This document shows positions 9,326 to 21,869 of a DNA stretch of 64,000 nucleotides, piece after piece. The notes under the pieces were generated by a model. That model saw nothing but the letters and a program-made list of their open reading frames with translations, did no database searches and was not told the origin of the DNA. The stretch's first letter is position 1. Every line of letters begins with the position of its first letter. This DNA comes from Pandoraea sp. GTDB lineage: Bacteria > Pseudomonadota > Gammaproteobacteria > Burkholderiales > Burkholderiaceae. The position numbers and the translations under genes are program-made. Where the stretch lies: positions 111,715 to 175,714 of the forward strand of contig NZ_SCSK01000001.1 of NCBI RefSeq assembly GCF_004297875.1. Reading direction: 5' to 3'.

Positions 9326-9426
9326 TTTTACATGAGTTAAATTAAATGCCGTTGGCGCCTCGCAGCATGTCCGGTGGCTATTGGCCGGCAAGCGCAAGCG
9401 CCGTTTCAGCATGGGAGTCAATCAGC

Positions 9427-10410
<984 letters not shown>

Positions 10411-10510
10411 CCGTGCCCGTATCGGCACGACGCGGACTTGACCGAATGCGCGCGCCCACTCGGTGCGCGCTCCCTTTTTGATTGATGCAATGTCAACAGG
10501 AGATGTGCAA

Positions 10511-11365
10511 ATGATGAATCGAGACAACCCGGTGTGGCTGATCACCGGCTGCTCCACCGGCTTTGGCCGCGAACTGGCCAAACTGGTGCTCGCGCGCGGC
10601 TGGCGCGCGGTCGTGAGCGCGCGCGATCCGGCCAAGGTGGCCGACATCGTCGCCGGCCATGAGGATCGTGCGCTGGCGCTGGCGCTGGACGTGACCCGGC
10701 CCGATCAGATCGAGTCGGCGGTGGCTCAGGCCAAGGCGAAATTCGGCCGCATCGACGTGCTGGTCAACAACGCCGGCTATGGCTATCTGGCCGCGATCGA
10801 GGAAGGCGAGGACGCCGCGGTGCGCGCGATGTTCGAAACCAATGTGTTCGGGCTGGTCGACATGACCAAGGCGGTGTTGCCAATCCTGCGCGCGCAGCGC
10901 AGCGGCCTGATCGTCAACGTGTCGTCGATCGGCGGACTGACCAGCTTTGCCGCGACCGGCTACTACCATGGCACCAAGTACGCGGTCGAGGGCATTTCCG
11001 AGTCGCTCGCGATCGAGCTCAAGCCGCTGGGCATCGGCGTGCTGATCGTCGAGCCGGGGCCGTTCCGCACCAACTGGGCGGGCCCCTCGATCCAGCAATC
11101 GGCGGTGCGCATCGACGACTATGCCGAAACGGCTGGCGAGCGCCGCAAGCAGACCGAAGCGCGCAGCGGCAAGCAGGTGGGCGACCCGGTGCGCGCCGCG
11201 CAAGCCATCATCGACGCGGCGCTGTCGGACACGCCGCCGCTGCGACTGTTGCTGGGCAAGGCCGCCCTGGGACTGGCGCGCGAGAAGCTCGACAAGCTGC
11301 GCGGCGACTTCGATGCGTGGGAGGCGACCACCATCGGCGCCGATTATCCGGAAGGCACGCACTAA
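10511..11365 (+). CDS. Short-chain dehydrogenase/reductase
   Basis: A 284-residue classical SDR. The cofactor motif TGCSTGFGRELA is near residue 12, NNAGYGY lies mid-domain, the catalytic Ser is in NVSSIGG and YxxxK is YHGTK. The long C-terminal helical region is typical of the oxidoreductase group used on steroid- or retinol-like substrates, but here the substrate is unknown. The start ATG at 10511 follows AGGAG at 10498-10502. Confidence 0.87.
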   Translation: MMNRDNPVWLITGCSTGFGRELAKLVLARGWRAVVSARDPAKVADIVAGHEDRALALALDVTRPDQIESAVAQAKAKFGRIDVLVNNAGYGYLAAIEEGEDAAVRAMFETNVFGLVDMTKAVLPILRAQRSGLIVNVSSIGGLTSFAATGYYHGTKYAVEGISESLAIELKPLGIGVLIVEPGPFRTNWAGPSIQQSAVRIDDYAETAGERRKQTEARSGKQVGDPVRAAQAIIDAALSDTPPLRLLLGKAALGLAREKLDKLRGDFDAWEATTIGADYPEGTH

Positions 11366-11410
11366 GGCGCCGGCAAATGCGGCGGGCATGGCGCGTGCGG
11401 TGCCCGCCGC

Positions 11411-12187
11411 CTACAGCTCCCAGCGATAGTCCATCGTCAGGGGAGCGTGATCGCTGAACTTCTGATCCTTGTAGATCGCGGTGGCGTGGGCCGTCTGCGC
11501 AATGCCGGGGGTGGCGATCTGATAGTCGATGCGCCACCCGACGTTCTTCGCATAGGCCTGGCCGCGATTGCTCCACCATGTGTACTGCTCGGCGCGCGTG
11601 TCGAGCGTGCGGAATACGTCGACGTAGCCTGCCTCGTCGAACAGATGCGTGAGCCAGGCGCGTTCCTCCGGCAGGAAGCCGGAGTTCTTCAGATTGCCCT
11701 TCCAGTTCTTGATATCGATTTCGTGGTGGGCGATGTTGACATCGCCGCACAGCACCACTTCGCGTCCGGCCGCCTTGAGCGCCTTCAGGTGCGGCATGAA
11801 CACTTCCATGAAGCGATACTTTGCCTGCTGCCGGTCCTCCGAGCTGGAGCCGGACGGCACGTAGACCGAAATCACCGACAGGTCGCCGAAACGCGCCTCG
11901 ACGTAACGCCCCTCGTTGTCGAATTCCTCGTTGCCGAAACCGATCAGCACATCGTCGGGCGCGTGCCGGGTGTATAGGCCGGCGCCGCTGTAGCCCTTTT
12001 TCTGCGCGTAATGGAAAAAGCCCTGAAAGCCGTGTGGCGCGAGGAACTCCGATGTCATGTCGGGAGCTTGCGCCTTGAGTTCCTGCACACAGACCAGGTC
12101 GGCGTCCTGTTTGCCGAACCAGTCGAAGAAGCCTTTTTTGGCGGCGGAGCGCACGCCGTTCAGATTTGCGGTGACGATACGTAGCAT
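11411..12187 (-). CDS. xth: Exodeoxyribonuclease III / AP endonuclease
   Basis: A 258-residue metal-dependent nuclease of the exonuclease III type. Metal-binding and catalytic motifs are in order: TANLNGVRSA (Asn), LVCVQELKAQ (Glu), GDVNIAH (Asp-Asn) and the C-terminal SDHAPLTM (Asp-His). It cleaves abasic sites and 3' blocks in base-excision repair. The start ATG is at 12187, divergent from the ahcY leader. Confidence 0.92.
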   Translation of the reverse strand: MLRIVTANLNGVRSAAKKGFFDWFGKQDADLVCVQELKAQAPDMTSEFLAPHGFQGFFHYAQKKGYSGAGLYTRHAPDDVLIGFGNEEFDNEGRYVEARFGDLSVISVYVPSGSSSEDRQQAKYRFMEVFMPHLKALKAAGREVVLCGDVNIAHHEIDIKNWKGNLKNSGFLPEERAWLTHLFDEAGYVDVFRTLDTRAEQYTWWSNRGQAYAKNVGWRIDYQIATPGIAQTAHATAIYKDQKFSDHAPLTMDYRWEL

Positions 12188-12299
12188 GGCGGTGGGCGAA
12201 ATGGAGGCATGAACCGCGCCAAGGATACCGCAAGACAATGGCCGCGGCACGGCGGTCCGGCCGATTCGTCGCTGGACAACCGATTCATTTCATCCCTGC

Positions 12300-12334
12300 T
12301 ACAATACCGCGATTCGCCGCTCGTTCGGCGAATC
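12300..12334 (+). promoter_or_regulatory. Candidate ahcY promoter -10 and 5' hairpin
   Basis: TACAAT at 12300-12305 is a good -10 element, but no clear -35 is seen. It would start transcription near 12311, the first base of a perfect 9-bp hairpin (12311-12319 with 12326-12334, six-base loop). This hairpin lies just 5' of the SAH riboswitch core and could stabilise the transcript end. Confidence 0.45.
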
Positions 12335-12337
12335 TCT

Positions 12338-12433
12338 GTCTTGAGGAGCGTTGCAACGGCCCCCGCGCCGCCAGGCTCAAGGCAGTGTTCCCGTCGGCCG
12401 CCTGCGCGGCCGTACACCGCAACGGCGCTCACG
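12338..12433 (+). promoter_or_regulatory. S-adenosylhomocysteine (SAH) riboswitch
   Basis: The leader of ahcY carries the ordered conserved blocks of the SAH riboswitch: GAGGAGCGTTGCAAC at 12343-12357, CCAGGCTC at 12371-12378 and AACGGCGCTCAC at 12421-12432. GAGCG (12346-12350) pairs with CGCTC (12426-12430) to close the aptamer. Known SAH riboswitches turn ahcY on when SAH accumulates, and this one sits directly before ahcY with the Shine-Dalgarno 25 bases downstream. The variable stem is longer than in many examples, with a GC-rich insert around 12385-12415. Confidence 0.88.
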
Positions 12434-12468
12434 TCTTTAATTTCTAGACTTCATAGAAAGGAGGCGTG

Positions 12469-13887
12469 ATGAACGCCGTAGTCGATAGCAAATCGCAAGC
12501 CAATTACATCGTCGCCGATCTCAAGCTGGCCGATTGGGGCCGCAAGGAAATCGCCATTGCCGAGACCGAAATGCCCGGCCTGATGGCGCTGCGCGCCGAA
12601 TACAAGAGCACCCTGCCGCTCAAGGGCGCGCGTGTGGCCGGATCGCTGCACATGACGATCCAGACCGCCGTGCTGATCGAGACGCTCACCGCCCTGGGCG
12701 CCGAAGTGCGCTGGGCCTCGTGCAACATCTTCTCGACGCAGGACCACGCCGCCGCCGCGATCGCCGCGTCCGGCACGCCGGTGTTCGCCTACAAGGGCGA
12801 GACGCTCGACGAATACTGGGAATTTACCCACCGCATTTTCGAATGGCCGGGCGAGCAGCATGCCAACATGATTCTCGACGACGGCGGCGACGCCACGCTG
12901 CTGCTGATCCTGGGCAGCAAGGCCGAGCAGGATCGCAGCGCCATCGCCAAGCCGACCAACGAAGAAGAACAGGCACTGTATGCGGCCATCGCGCGCCACC
13001 TGGCCATCGACCCGCACTGGTACAGCAAGCGGCTTGCCCAGATCAAGGGCGTGACCGAGGAAACCACGACCGGCGTGCATCGCCTGTATCAAATGGAAAA
13101 GGACGGCCGCCTGCCGTTTCCCGCCATCAACGTCAATGATTCGGTCACCAAATCGAAGTTCGATAACCTGTATGGTTGCCGCGAATCGCTGGTTGACGGG
13201 ATCAAGCGCGCGACCGACGTGATGATCGCCGGCAAGGTCGCCGTGGTGGCCGGCTATGGCGACGTCGGCAAGGGTTGCGCGCAGAGCCTGCGCGGCCTGG
13301 GCGCGACGGTATGGGTCACCGAAGTCGATCCGATCTGCGCACTGCAGGCGGCCATGGAAGGCTACCGCGTGGTGACCATGGAATACGCCGCCGACAAGGC
13401 CGACATTTTCGTCACGGCCACCGGCAACTACCACGTGATCGGCCACGATCATATGAAAGCGATGCGCCACCAGGCCATCGTCTGCAACATCGGCCACTTC
13501 GATTCGGAAATCGACGTCGCGTCGCTGCGCCAGTACCGGTGGGAAAACATCAAGCCGCAAGTCGATCACATCGAGTTTCCCGATGGCAAGCGCATCATCC
13601 TGCTGGCCGAGGGGCGCCTGGTCAATCTGGGCTGCGGCACCGGCCACCCGTCGTTCGTGATGAGCAACTCGTTCACCAACCAGACCCTGGCGCAGATCGA
13701 ATTGTTCAAGCACGGCAGCCAATACCAGAACAAGGTGTACGTGCTGCCCAAGCATCTCGACGAAAAGGTCGCACGCCTGCACCTCGAGCGCATCGGCGCG
13801 CAGCTCACCACCCTGAGCGACGCGCAGGCAAGCTACATCGGCGTGGACAAGGCGGGGCCCTACAAACCGGCGCACTATCGCTATTGA
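12469..13887 (+). CDS. ahcY: Adenosylhomocysteinase
   Basis: A 472-residue NAD-dependent S-adenosylhomocysteine hydrolase that splits SAH into homocysteine and adenosine in the activated methyl cycle. Visible signatures are [13 protein letters not shown] (substrate site), the NAD-binding [18 protein letters not shown] and the C-terminal tail [18 protein letters not shown] with KPAHYRY. An insert of about 40 residues typical of bacterial long forms is present. AAGGAGG at 12458-12464 is best placed for the ATG at 12469. It lies upstream of the holin-like gene and metF, joining SAH removal to remethylation. Confidence 0.96.
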   Translation: MNAVVDSKSQANYIVADLKLADWGRKEIAIAETEMPGLMALRAEYKSTLPLKGARVAGSLHMTIQTAVLIETLTALGAEVRWASCNIFSTQDHAAAAIAASGTPVFAYKGETLDEYWEFTHRIFEWPGEQHANMILDDGGDATLLLILGSKAEQDRSAIAKPTNEEEQALYAAIARHLAIDPHWYSKRLAQIKGVTEETTTGVHRLYQMEKDGRLPFPAINVNDSVTKSKFDNLYGCRESLVDGIKRATDVMIAGKVAVVAGYGDVGKGCAQSLRGLGATVWVTEVDPICALQAAMEGYRVVTMEYAADKADIFVTATGNYHVIGHDHMKAMRHQAIVCNIGHFDSEIDVASLRQYRWENIKPQVDHIEFPDGKRIILLAEGRLVNLGCGTGHPSFVMSNSFTNQTLAQIELFKHGSQYQNKVYVLPKHLDEKVARLHLERIGAQLTTLSDAQASYIGVDKAGPYKPAHYRY

Positions 13888-13933
13888 TCGCACCGCTCGC
13901 CGCGATTGCCGCTGACCTTCCAAGGAGAATTCT

Positions 13934-14287
13934 ATGCGTTTGCTGCTGATCTGGTTGATCAACGCACTGGCTTTGTTTCTGTTGCCCTACATCATTCCAT
14001 CGATCCAGTTGCGCAGTTTCGGCACGGCCTTGATGGTCGCGGTGATCCTGGGACTGATCAACGCGGTGCTGCGTCCGATCCTGGTCATCCTCACCCTGCC
14101 GGTGACGGTGCTGACGCTGGGCCTGTTCATTCTGGTCATCAACGCGCTGTTGTTCCAGCTCGCAGGCCACATCCTGAAAGGCTTCGAAGTGGGCGGCTTC
14201 TGGCCCGCCTTCTTCGGCTCCATTCTGTATAGCGTGATCTCCTGGATCCTGTCGGCGCTGGTGTTCGGCGGCGATCGCCTGCGTTAA
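13934..14287 (+). CDS. Phage-holin-family membrane protein
   Basis: A 117-residue, very hydrophobic protein with four membrane segments, matching the PF04020-type small membrane family (named after phage holins but chromosomal). The conserved INAVLRPIL and LINALLFQLAG segments are visible. The function is unknown. AAGGAG lies just ahead of ATG 13934. It is habitually found between ahcY and metF in Burkholderiales, so co-transcription with the methyl cycle is likely. Confidence 0.82.
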   Translation: MRLLLIWLINALALFLLPYIIPSIQLRSFGTALMVAVILGLINAVLRPILVILTLPVTVLTLGLFILVINALLFQLAGHILKGFEVGGFWPAFFGSILYSVISWILSALVFGGDRLR

Positions 14288-14361
14288 ACCCGGGCCGCCC
14301 CGGCGCGGCCCGCTCGCCCTGCCGCCGCCTGGCGGCGGGGTGCCTATCGATTATTCACATC

Positions 14362-15195
14362 ATGACGCAGCGCTCTTTCAGTTTTGAATTTTTTCCCCCC
14401 AAGACGGCCGAGGGAAGCGACAAGCTGCGCGCTACCCGCATGCAACTGGCGCCGCTCAAACCCCGCTTCGTCTCGGTGACGTTCGGCGCCGGCGGCTCGA
14501 CCCAGCAGGGCACGCTCGACACCGTGGTCGAGATCCAGCGCGAGGGCACCGAGGCCGCGCCGCATCTGTCGTGCGTGGGATCGTCGCGCGAGGGCATTCG
14601 CGCCATTCTCGACACTTACCGCAATCATGGCATCCGCCATATCGTCGCGCTGCGTGGCGACATGCCGTCCGGCATGGGCGAGATCGGCGAGTTCCGCTTT
14701 GCCTCCGAACTGGTGGAGTTCATCCGTGCCGAGACCGGCGACTGGTTTCATATCGAAGTGGCCGGCTATCCCGAATACCACCCGCAGGCCAGGTCGCCGC
14801 GCCACGATCTCGAGAACTTCGCCCGCAAGGTCAAGGCTGGCGCCAACTCGGCGATTACCCAATATTTCTTCAACGCCGACGCGTATTTCCGCTTCGTCGA
14901 CGATACCCGCAAGCTCGGCGTCGACGTGCCGATCGTGCCGGGCATCATGCCGATCACCAATTATTCGCAGCTGATGCGCTTTTCCGAGATGTGCGGCGCC
15001 GAAGTGCCGCGCTGGATCGCCAAGCGGCTCGAGAGTTTCGGCGATGACCGCGATGCGATCCGCGCCTTTGGCCTGGACGTCGTGACCGCCCTGTGCGAGC
15101 GCCTGCTCGCGGCCGATGCGCCGGGCCTTCACTTCTACACGCTCAACGGCGCCGCCGCGACCAAGGCGATCTGGCAGCGGCTGGGCTTGTCCTGA
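14362..15195 (+). CDS. metF: 5,10-methylenetetrahydrofolate reductase
   Basis: A 277-residue FAD-dependent TIM-barrel enzyme that reduces 5,10-methylene-THF to 5-methyl-THF for methionine synthesis. Typical motifs are SFEFFPPKTAEG at the N-terminus, VTFGAGGST, ALRGDMPSG, AGYPEYHP and PGIMPITNY. The length is usual for bacterial MetF. It is 74 bp after the holin-like gene, completing an ahcY-metF methyl-cycle unit. Confidence 0.95.
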   Translation: MTQRSFSFEFFPPKTAEGSDKLRATRMQLAPLKPRFVSVTFGAGGSTQQGTLDTVVEIQREGTEAAPHLSCVGSSREGIRAILDTYRNHGIRHIVALRGDMPSGMGEIGEFRFASELVEFIRAETGDWFHIEVAGYPEYHPQARSPRHDLENFARKVKAGANSAITQYFFNADAYFRFVDDTRKLGVDVPIVPGIMPITNYSQLMRFSEMCGAEVPRWIAKRLESFGDDRDAIRAFGLDVVTALCERLLAADAPGLHFYTLNGAAATKAIWQRLGLS

Positions 15196-15234
15196 AGCCG
15201 GGCTCCGTTCTCACGCAGCCGGAGAAAAAGCCGG

Positions 15235-15264
15235 CCGGCCGGGATATTTTCACCGCCCGGCCGG
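15235..15264 (+). terminator. Terminator-like hairpin after metF
   Basis: CCGGCCGGG (15235-15243) pairs perfectly with CCCGGCCGG (15256-15264) around a 12-base AT-rich loop, 40 bp after metF. No strong T-run follows, so it may stabilise the 3' end rather than terminate alone. The rest of the 265-bp gap to 15461 shows only a possible TACACT -10 near 15387. Confidence 0.5.
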
Positions 15265-15460
15265 TCTACAGGCCCATGCCTGCTTTGTGACACCCGTGAG
15301 TCGGCTCGCCCGCGTGGTGCGTCAAAGCAACACCCGGGGCTTGTGCGGCGTGCAAGAAGTCGCCCAAACAGCGCGGAAACTGCGTACACTTGGAAGCGGC
15401 CGCGGGCCGCCATCGCCGGGCGGACAGCACTGGCAGGGATTTCGACGTACGGAGGCACGT

Positions 15461-16402
15461 TTGAGGGTAGGGCAACGCTGTGTCGGCGGGTGGCTGCTGT
15501 GCTGCTTACTGGTGCTGTGTAGCGCGCCGGCAGTGGCCAATCAAGGGTGGCCTCGGCCCGTTTCGACCGCCCCGCAGGCCGCGCCCCCGGGCGCCAATCT
15601 GCCGTTCTACGAAGCCCGCAAGGGAGCCCTGACGATTTTCCTGCTGGGCACGCTGCATGTGGGCAAACCCACCGATTATCCGTTCCGCCCGGTCGTCGTC
15701 GACGCCTTGCGCGGTGCCAGCAAAGTGGCGTTCGAGCTCTCCCCCGATGATGTCGTGATGTCGCAGGACGCCGTGCAGCGCTACGGCATGTGCTCGCACG
15801 CGTGCCTGCCCCATCTGCTGCCCGCGCCCCTGTGGCGCAAGATCGTGCGGCGCCTGCATGGCAATCCGGCCATGCTGCGCGAGATCGAGCATATGCGGCC
15901 CTGGCTGGCGGCGTTGCTGCTCGATACCCTCAATTCGATGTCGGCCGACCTGCAGACCGAGTACGGCACCGAAAACCAGCTGGAAAACCTTTACCCGGGC
16001 CGTATTCTCGGTCTCGAGACGATCGACGAGCAAATGTCGGCCTTTACCGGGCTCAGTCGCGCCGAGCAGGATGAGATGGTCGCCGAGGAGCTCGCGCTGC
16101 CGCCCTCGGCCGGCATCGAGCAGCTCCACGAACTGCACCGCCTGTGGCGCGCGGGCGACGCCGAGATGATCTACGATTGGTCGCAAAGCGAGGCCCGCCA
16201 GGTGCGGCAGTCGCCCCGCCTGGCCCGGGAAATCGACGAGCGCATCCTGTACGCACGCAATCGCCGGTTCGTGACGCGCCTGTTGTTCATCGCCGATCCG
16301 AACAAGCCGGTGTTCGTCGCCATCGGCGCGCTGCACCTGGGTGGCCCGCGCGGCGTGCTCAGCCTGCTGCGCGGGCAGGGCTTCATCGTCAGTCAGCGCT
16401 AA
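15461..16402 (+). CDS. TraB/GumN-family protein, exported
   Basis: A 313-residue protein with an N-terminal signal peptide (hydrophobic LLCCLLVLCSAPAVA, probable cleavage after AVA) followed by the TraB/GumN domain. Its first GTLHVGKP motif and final GALHLGGPRGVLSLL motif are the paired metal-binding signatures (Tiki/TraB protease-like). The likely location is periplasmic. The start is a TTG at 15461 with GGAGG five bases upstream. The frame upstream is shadow of metF and non-coding sequence. The substrate is unknown. Confidence 0.72.
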   Translation: MRVGQRCVGGWLLCCLLVLCSAPAVANQGWPRPVSTAPQAAPPGANLPFYEARKGALTIFLLGTLHVGKPTDYPFRPVVVDALRGASKVAFELSPDDVVMSQDAVQRYGMCSHACLPHLLPAPLWRKIVRRLHGNPAMLREIEHMRPWLAALLLDTLNSMSADLQTEYGTENQLENLYPGRILGLETIDEQMSAFTGLSRAEQDEMVAEELALPPSAGIEQLHELHRLWRAGDAEMIYDWSQSEARQVRQSPRLAREIDERILYARNRRFVTRLLFIADPNKPVFVAIGALHLGGPRGVLSLLRGQGFIVSQR

Positions 16403-16432
16403 GCGCGGCCGCGACGAACCCGGCCGCCCTGC

Positions 16433-17080
16433 TCAGGCAAGCATGCCGCGTTGCTCGATGAAAGCGACGACGGTCTCCAGGCCGCTGCCGGTCTTCAGGT
16501 CGCACATCACGAACGGCCGTGCGCCCCGCATTTTTTCGGCGTCGCTGCGCATGATCTCGAGCGACGCGCCAACGTAGGGTGCCAGATCGGTCTTGTTGAT
16601 GATCAGCAGATCCGACTTGGTGATGCCCGGTCCGCCCTTGCGCGGAATTTTCTCGCCACCGGCCACGTCGATCACGTAAATCGTCAGATCCGACAGTTCC
16701 GGGCTGAAGGTGGCCGCCAGGTTATCCCCGCCGGACTCGATGAAAACCACGTCGGCTTCGGGAAAGCGCCCCAGCATGCGGTCGACCGCCTCCAGATTGA
16801 TCGACGCGTCTTCCCGGATCGCCGTGTGCGGGCAGCCGCCGGTCTCGACCCCCAGGATGCGCTCGGCCGGCAGCGCGCCGGCAACGGTCAGCAGCCGCTG
16901 GTCTTCCTTGGTGTAGATGTCATTGGTGATCACCACCAGGTCATAGCGCTCGCGCATTGCCTTGCACAGCATTTCCACCAGGGTGGTCTTGCCCGAACCG
17001 ACCGGGCCGCCGATGCCGACGCGTAATGGGGGATTGGGCTTGCTGCGGCTTGTGGAGGATTGGCTCATGATGGCTTGCAT
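16433..17080 (-). CDS. ureG: Urease accessory GTPase UreG
   Basis: A 215-residue SIMIBI-class GTPase with P-loop GGPVGSGKT, then [13 protein letters not shown] with the Cys-Pro-His nickel site, ESGGDNLA, and the NKTD base-specificity motif. UreG delivers nickel to apo-urease in the UreDFG complex. ATG 17080 overlaps the ureF stop (TAATG); ATG 17068 is an alternative four codons later. It is the last gene of the urt-ure array. Confidence 0.94.
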   Translation of the reverse strand: MQAIMSQSSTSRSKPNPPLRVGIGGPVGSGKTTLVEMLCKAMRERYDLVVITNDIYTKEDQRLLTVAGALPAERILGVETGGCPHTAIREDASINLEAVDRMLGRFPEADVVFIESGGDNLAATFSPELSDLTIYVIDVAGGEKIPRKGGPGITKSDLLIINKTDLAPYVGASLEIMRSDAEKMRGARPFVMCDLKTGSGLETVVAFIEQRGMLA

Positions 17081-17784
17081 TACGAACGAAATAAACGGGA
17101 ATACTGGCTCTCGTGCCGGGCCGACAGAATCGCCAGATGCGGGGCAAAGGTCGATACGGCCTCGACCGGGGTGTCGACCGCGCGCGCCACGATCGCCGGC
17201 AGCTCGGCCCGCAGCGCGACGATCAATTTTTGCGCGGCCAACTGTCCGAGCGGCACCGCTTTGAGCGCGGCGGCTACCTGGTTTTCCAGCCAGCTGAACG
17301 CATACGCGTTCAGGCACGGCGCGAGGCCGATGTCGTGTGCGATTGCCGCGTAGGCGAACACGGTCGGCAGCGCGACCGGCCTGAGGGCGGCCAGCGCCGC
17401 CTGCTGCGCGGAGCCGCCCCAGCCAAGGGCCAAAGCCAGTTGCGCGAGCGACCAGCCCATCTGCTCGGTTTCGGCGCGCAATTCGGCGCTTTCGCGGCTG
17501 GCAAGCAACCACGCGTTACCCCGTGTCACGGCAGCGAAATCGTCGCTGCGCCAGCGACGCCACTGCATCGCCAGCAACGGTGCTTCGCCGCGCGCGAAAA
17601 CGCAATGCAACTGGCTGCCGATCCACTCGCCGGCGGTGGCCGCGTCGGTAATCAGGCTGCACTCGACGGCCGCCTCCAGTCCCTGCGAATAGCTGAATGC
17701 GCCGATCGGCAGCGCCGGCGAGGCCAGGTGCAGCAGCGCGCTCAGCTCGTGCAGGTCAATGGCCGTGGCGGTGGTCGTGTTCAT
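17080..17784 (-). CDS. ureF: Urease accessory protein UreF
   Basis: A 234-residue all-helical chaperone that bridges UreD and UreG during nickel insertion. [16 protein letters not shown] near residue 19 and the C-terminal [20 protein letters not shown] tail, which docks UreG, are both conserved. The ATG at 17784 lies inside the end of ureE (29-base overlap); the longer open frame upstream is only the shadow of the His-rich ureE tail. Confidence 0.93.
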   Translation of the reverse strand: MNTTTATAIDLHELSALLHLASPALPIGAFSYSQGLEAAVECSLITDAATAGEWIGSQLHCVFARGEAPLLAMQWRRWRSDDFAAVTRGNAWLLASRESAELRAETEQMGWSLAQLALALGWGGSAQQAALAALRPVALPTVFAYAAIAHDIGLAPCLNAYAFSWLENQVAAALKAVPLGQLAAQKLIVALRAELPAIVARAVDTPVEAVSTFAPHLAILSARHESQYSRLFRS

Positions 17785-18403
17785 GCAGGTGATCGTGCGG
17801 ATGATCGTGCGGGTGCGTATGGCCATGCTCGTGCTCGTGGCCGGCAGCGGTATGGTCATGTGCGCGGAACACCTGCTGGGCCAACGCATGGTCTTCCTCG
17901 AAAGAGGCATCGTGCCCGTGCCGGTGGCCGCCGCCATAAGCGCCGGCCTCCGGATCGAACGGCTGGCTGGCGGCTTCGACCCGCATGCCCAGGCGCTCGA
18001 GCATGTCGCGCAACACCGGGTCGGCTTCGAGCTTCAGGAAGCCGTCGCCGACTTCGACCGGGGTGTGCCGGTTCCCCAGATGGTAGGCCGCGCGCGCCAG
18101 CGCCTGTGCACTGGGCGCGGTAACGCGCAGCACGTCCTGTGGCGCGGCCTCGACGCGCACCAGCCCGCCGTCATCGGCCACCAACAGGTCGCCATGGCGC
18201 AGCACGGTGCCACGCGGCAGGAACAGCGCGACTTCCTCGCCGCCGACGAGCGCCGCGCGCAGCCGGCTCCTGCAGCGCGCCTCGAACGGCAACACCAGGA
18301 CCGCGGCGCGCGCGACCAGCGGCGCGGCCAGGCGGGTGGAGGCATCCAGCCGTTTTGCGATGCGCCGCAGCGCGGGGCCTGACGGCGGCTCGAGATCGGT
18401 CAT
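17756..18403 (-). CDS. ureE: Urease accessory protein UreE, His-rich tail
   Basis: A 215-residue nickel metallochaperone. The peptide-binding N-domain is followed by the metal-binding domain with [12 protein letters not shown], and the last 50 or so residues are a His/Asp-rich tail (repeated [16 protein letters not shown] runs) that can store nickel. ATG 18403 follows ureC by 14 bp. The tail is longer than in Klebsiella UreE, implying high nickel-buffering capacity. Confidence 0.93.
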   Translation of the reverse strand: MTDLEPPSGPALRRIAKRLDASTRLAAPLVARAAVLVLPFEARCRSRLRAALVGGEEVALFLPRGTVLRHGDLLVADDGGLVRVEAAPQDVLRVTAPSAQALARAAYHLGNRHTPVEVGDGFLKLEADPVLRDMLERLGMRVEAASQPFDPEAGAYGGGHRHGHDASFEEDHALAQQVFRAHDHTAAGHEHEHGHTHPHDHPHDHLHEHDHRHGH

Positions 18404-18417
18404 AAGGTCATTCACAT

Positions 18418-20127
<1,710 letters not shown>

Positions 20128-20128
20128 C

Positions 20129-20434
20129 TCAGAGTCTCCCCATCACTTGAGCGTTAAAGCCGAACACGACGCGCTCGCCCGCGAGCTCGACCAACTCCAC
20201 GGTGCGTTCCTGGCCCGGCTCGAAGCGCACGGCGGTGCCCGCGGCGATATTCAGGCGAAAGCCGCGGGCGGCCGCGCGGTCGAAGTGCAGTGCATCGTTG
20301 ACTTCGGCAAAATGAAAATGCGAACCGACCTGCACCGGCCGGTCGCCGGTGTTGGCCACCGTGATGGCGAGGGTCGCGCGGCCGACATTGAGCTCGAGCT
20401 CGCCGTCGGCGGCAATGAGTTCTCCCGGGATCAT
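20129..20434 (-). CDS. ureB: Urease beta subunit
   Basis: A 101-residue structural subunit of the urease trimer. The opening MIPGELI, the [14 protein letters not shown] segment and [15 protein letters not shown] are classical. The separate small subunits (A, B) are the normal bacterial layout. It is 39 bp after ureA and one base before ureC. Confidence 0.95.
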   Translation of the reverse strand: MIPGELIAADGELELNVGRATLAITVANTGDRPVQVGSHFHFAEVNDALHFDRAAARGFRLNIAAGTAVRFEPGQERTVELVELAGERVVFGFNAQVMGRL

Positions 20435-20473
20435 GTGTCTTCCTTTTTCTGCATGCCGTTGCGGGGACGCCGC

Positions 20474-20776
20474 CTAGGGGATCGGGTGATGCACGGTGAC
20501 CAGCTTCGTGCCGTCGGGGAAGGTCGCCTCGACCTGAATATCCGGGATCATCTCCGGCACGCCGTCCATCACATCGTCGCGGCCGAGCAAGGTGGTGCCG
20601 TAATGCATCAGGTCGGCTACCGTGCGGCCGTCACGGGCGGCCTCCATCAGCGCGGCGGTGATAAAGGCGACCGCTTCCGGGTAATTGAGCTTGAGGCCGC
20701 GCGCGCGGCGGCGCTCGGCGAGCAGCGCGGCGGTAAAGATCAGCAGCTTGTCTTTTTCGCGGGGGGTCAGTTTCAT
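20474..20776 (-). CDS. ureA: Urease gamma subunit
   Basis: A 100-residue structural subunit with [14 protein letters not shown], the [16 protein letters not shown] helix and the C-terminal [14 protein letters not shown], all family hallmarks. ATG 20776 was taken because the family always begins at MKLT; the frame upstream is non-coding. Confidence 0.96.
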   Translation of the reverse strand: MKLTPREKDKLLIFTAALLAERRRARGLKLNYPEAVAFITAALMEAARDGRTVADLMHYGTTLLGRDDVMDGVPEMIPDIQVEATFPDGTKLVTVHHPIP

Positions 20777-20939
20777 CGGTTCGTCGTGGTGTTGAGGATT
20801 TCGCCAGGCGCGCGCCTGATCTCGGATCATGCACGAAGCGTACCAGCGCGGATGCGCCGTCGGCCGGCTTGTTCAGGTGCCGTGCCATGCACCGCAAGGA
20901 GGCATGCACCGATTCCGGGCGCGATGCTCCACCATGGTG

Positions 20940-21827
20940 CTAGGTCGCCCACAGCCGCAGCGGCACGCCCGGCGTGCCATGCACCAGCGGCCGCAAGCGC
21001 AGCCATTGCTCGATCAGCAATTGCCGCACGGGCTCCATGCTGCGTCCGAGCACGCGCAACAACAACAGGTTGCCCGGCAGGCAGGTCGCGCCCGCACGCA
21101 GTTCGGGGCCATACGGCAGGGCCGGCGCCATGGTCTCGGCAAGCTCGGCGGTGCAGGCGGGTCCCACGGCCCACAGGGTGGCGAACACCGCAAAGCCGTC
21201 CAGGCCGGCCGGCGCCATGCGCAGCGTGTCGGCCGCATCCAGCACGGTCTGCTCAACCCACTGCAGTTCGCCCCGCGCATCGTGCAGGCGCATCAGCGAG
21301 CGCCACTGCCCCGATGTCCAGCGCTCGCCCGAGGCCTGGCGGCCCAGCAGTATCGCGTCCCAGCCGATCGCGGTGGCGCCGGTATCCAGCGTGACATCGA
21401 TCCGCTGCTCGGCGCGAGCGGCATCGAACACGATATTCTCCAGCGGCAGCCAGTCGAGCCGGGCCTGTGCCCCCAGCGTTAATTGAATCGTCTGGCGCGC
21501 GCCGGCATGCGGCGCCTTGTACCACTTGGTCGCGCCCGGCGTGGCGAACACCGCGTGCGTGCCGGCGCCGAGCCCGATGTCCAGCCGCAGGTCGTCGCCG
21601 CCGGCAATTCCCCCCGGCGGGTGCACGATCACGGTGTGGCATATGCCGGGGCCTTCCGGATACAGCGCCTTTTGCACCACCAGCGGCCCGCTGTGATGTC
21701 GCCGCGCCAACACCGTGCCGGCGTCGCGGCGCTCGTAGTCGAGCTGGAGATGGGCGCGCCAGCCTGGGCCGGCAAATGGCTCGGCGGCGCTCGGGCCGGC
21801 CGGCGATTCAGGAAGATCGTTGTGCAT
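20940..21827 (-). CDS. ureD: Urease accessory protein UreD
   Basis: A 295-residue urease scaffold protein that binds apo-urease and recruits UreF and UreG. Recognisable features are LVVQKALYPEGPGICHTVIVHPPGGIAGGD near residue 50 and FATPGATKWYKA. It is the first ure gene, 42 bp after urtE, so the ure genes look like a continuation of the urt operon. The 163 bp between ureD and ureA hold no other gene. Confidence 0.93.
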   Translation of the reverse strand: MHNDLPESPAGPSAAEPFAGPGWRAHLQLDYERRDAGTVLARRHHSGPLVVQKALYPEGPGICHTVIVHPPGGIAGGDDLRLDIGLGAGTHAVFATPGATKWYKAPHAGARQTIQLTLGAQARLDWLPLENIVFDAARAEQRIDVTLDTGATAIGWDAILLGRQASGERWTSGQWRSLMRLHDARGELQWVEQTVLDAADTLRMAPAGLDGFAVFATLWAVGPACTAELAETMAPALPYGPELRAGATCLPGNLLLLRVLGRSMEPVRQLLIEQWLRLRPLVHGTPGVPLRLWAT

Positions 21828-21869
21828 CGAGGAAATAGTTGCGCGCGCGATGCGCCGAATGTAGCACGC

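Noticed and set aside
14288..14361. A rho-independent terminator between the holin-like gene and metF
   Set aside because: GC-rich arms are present, but no T-run follows and the genes appear to be one unit, so it is not listed as a terminator.
20777..20939. A small gene between ureD and ureA
   Set aside because: Short frames are present on both strands but lack ribosome sites and any family-like content.
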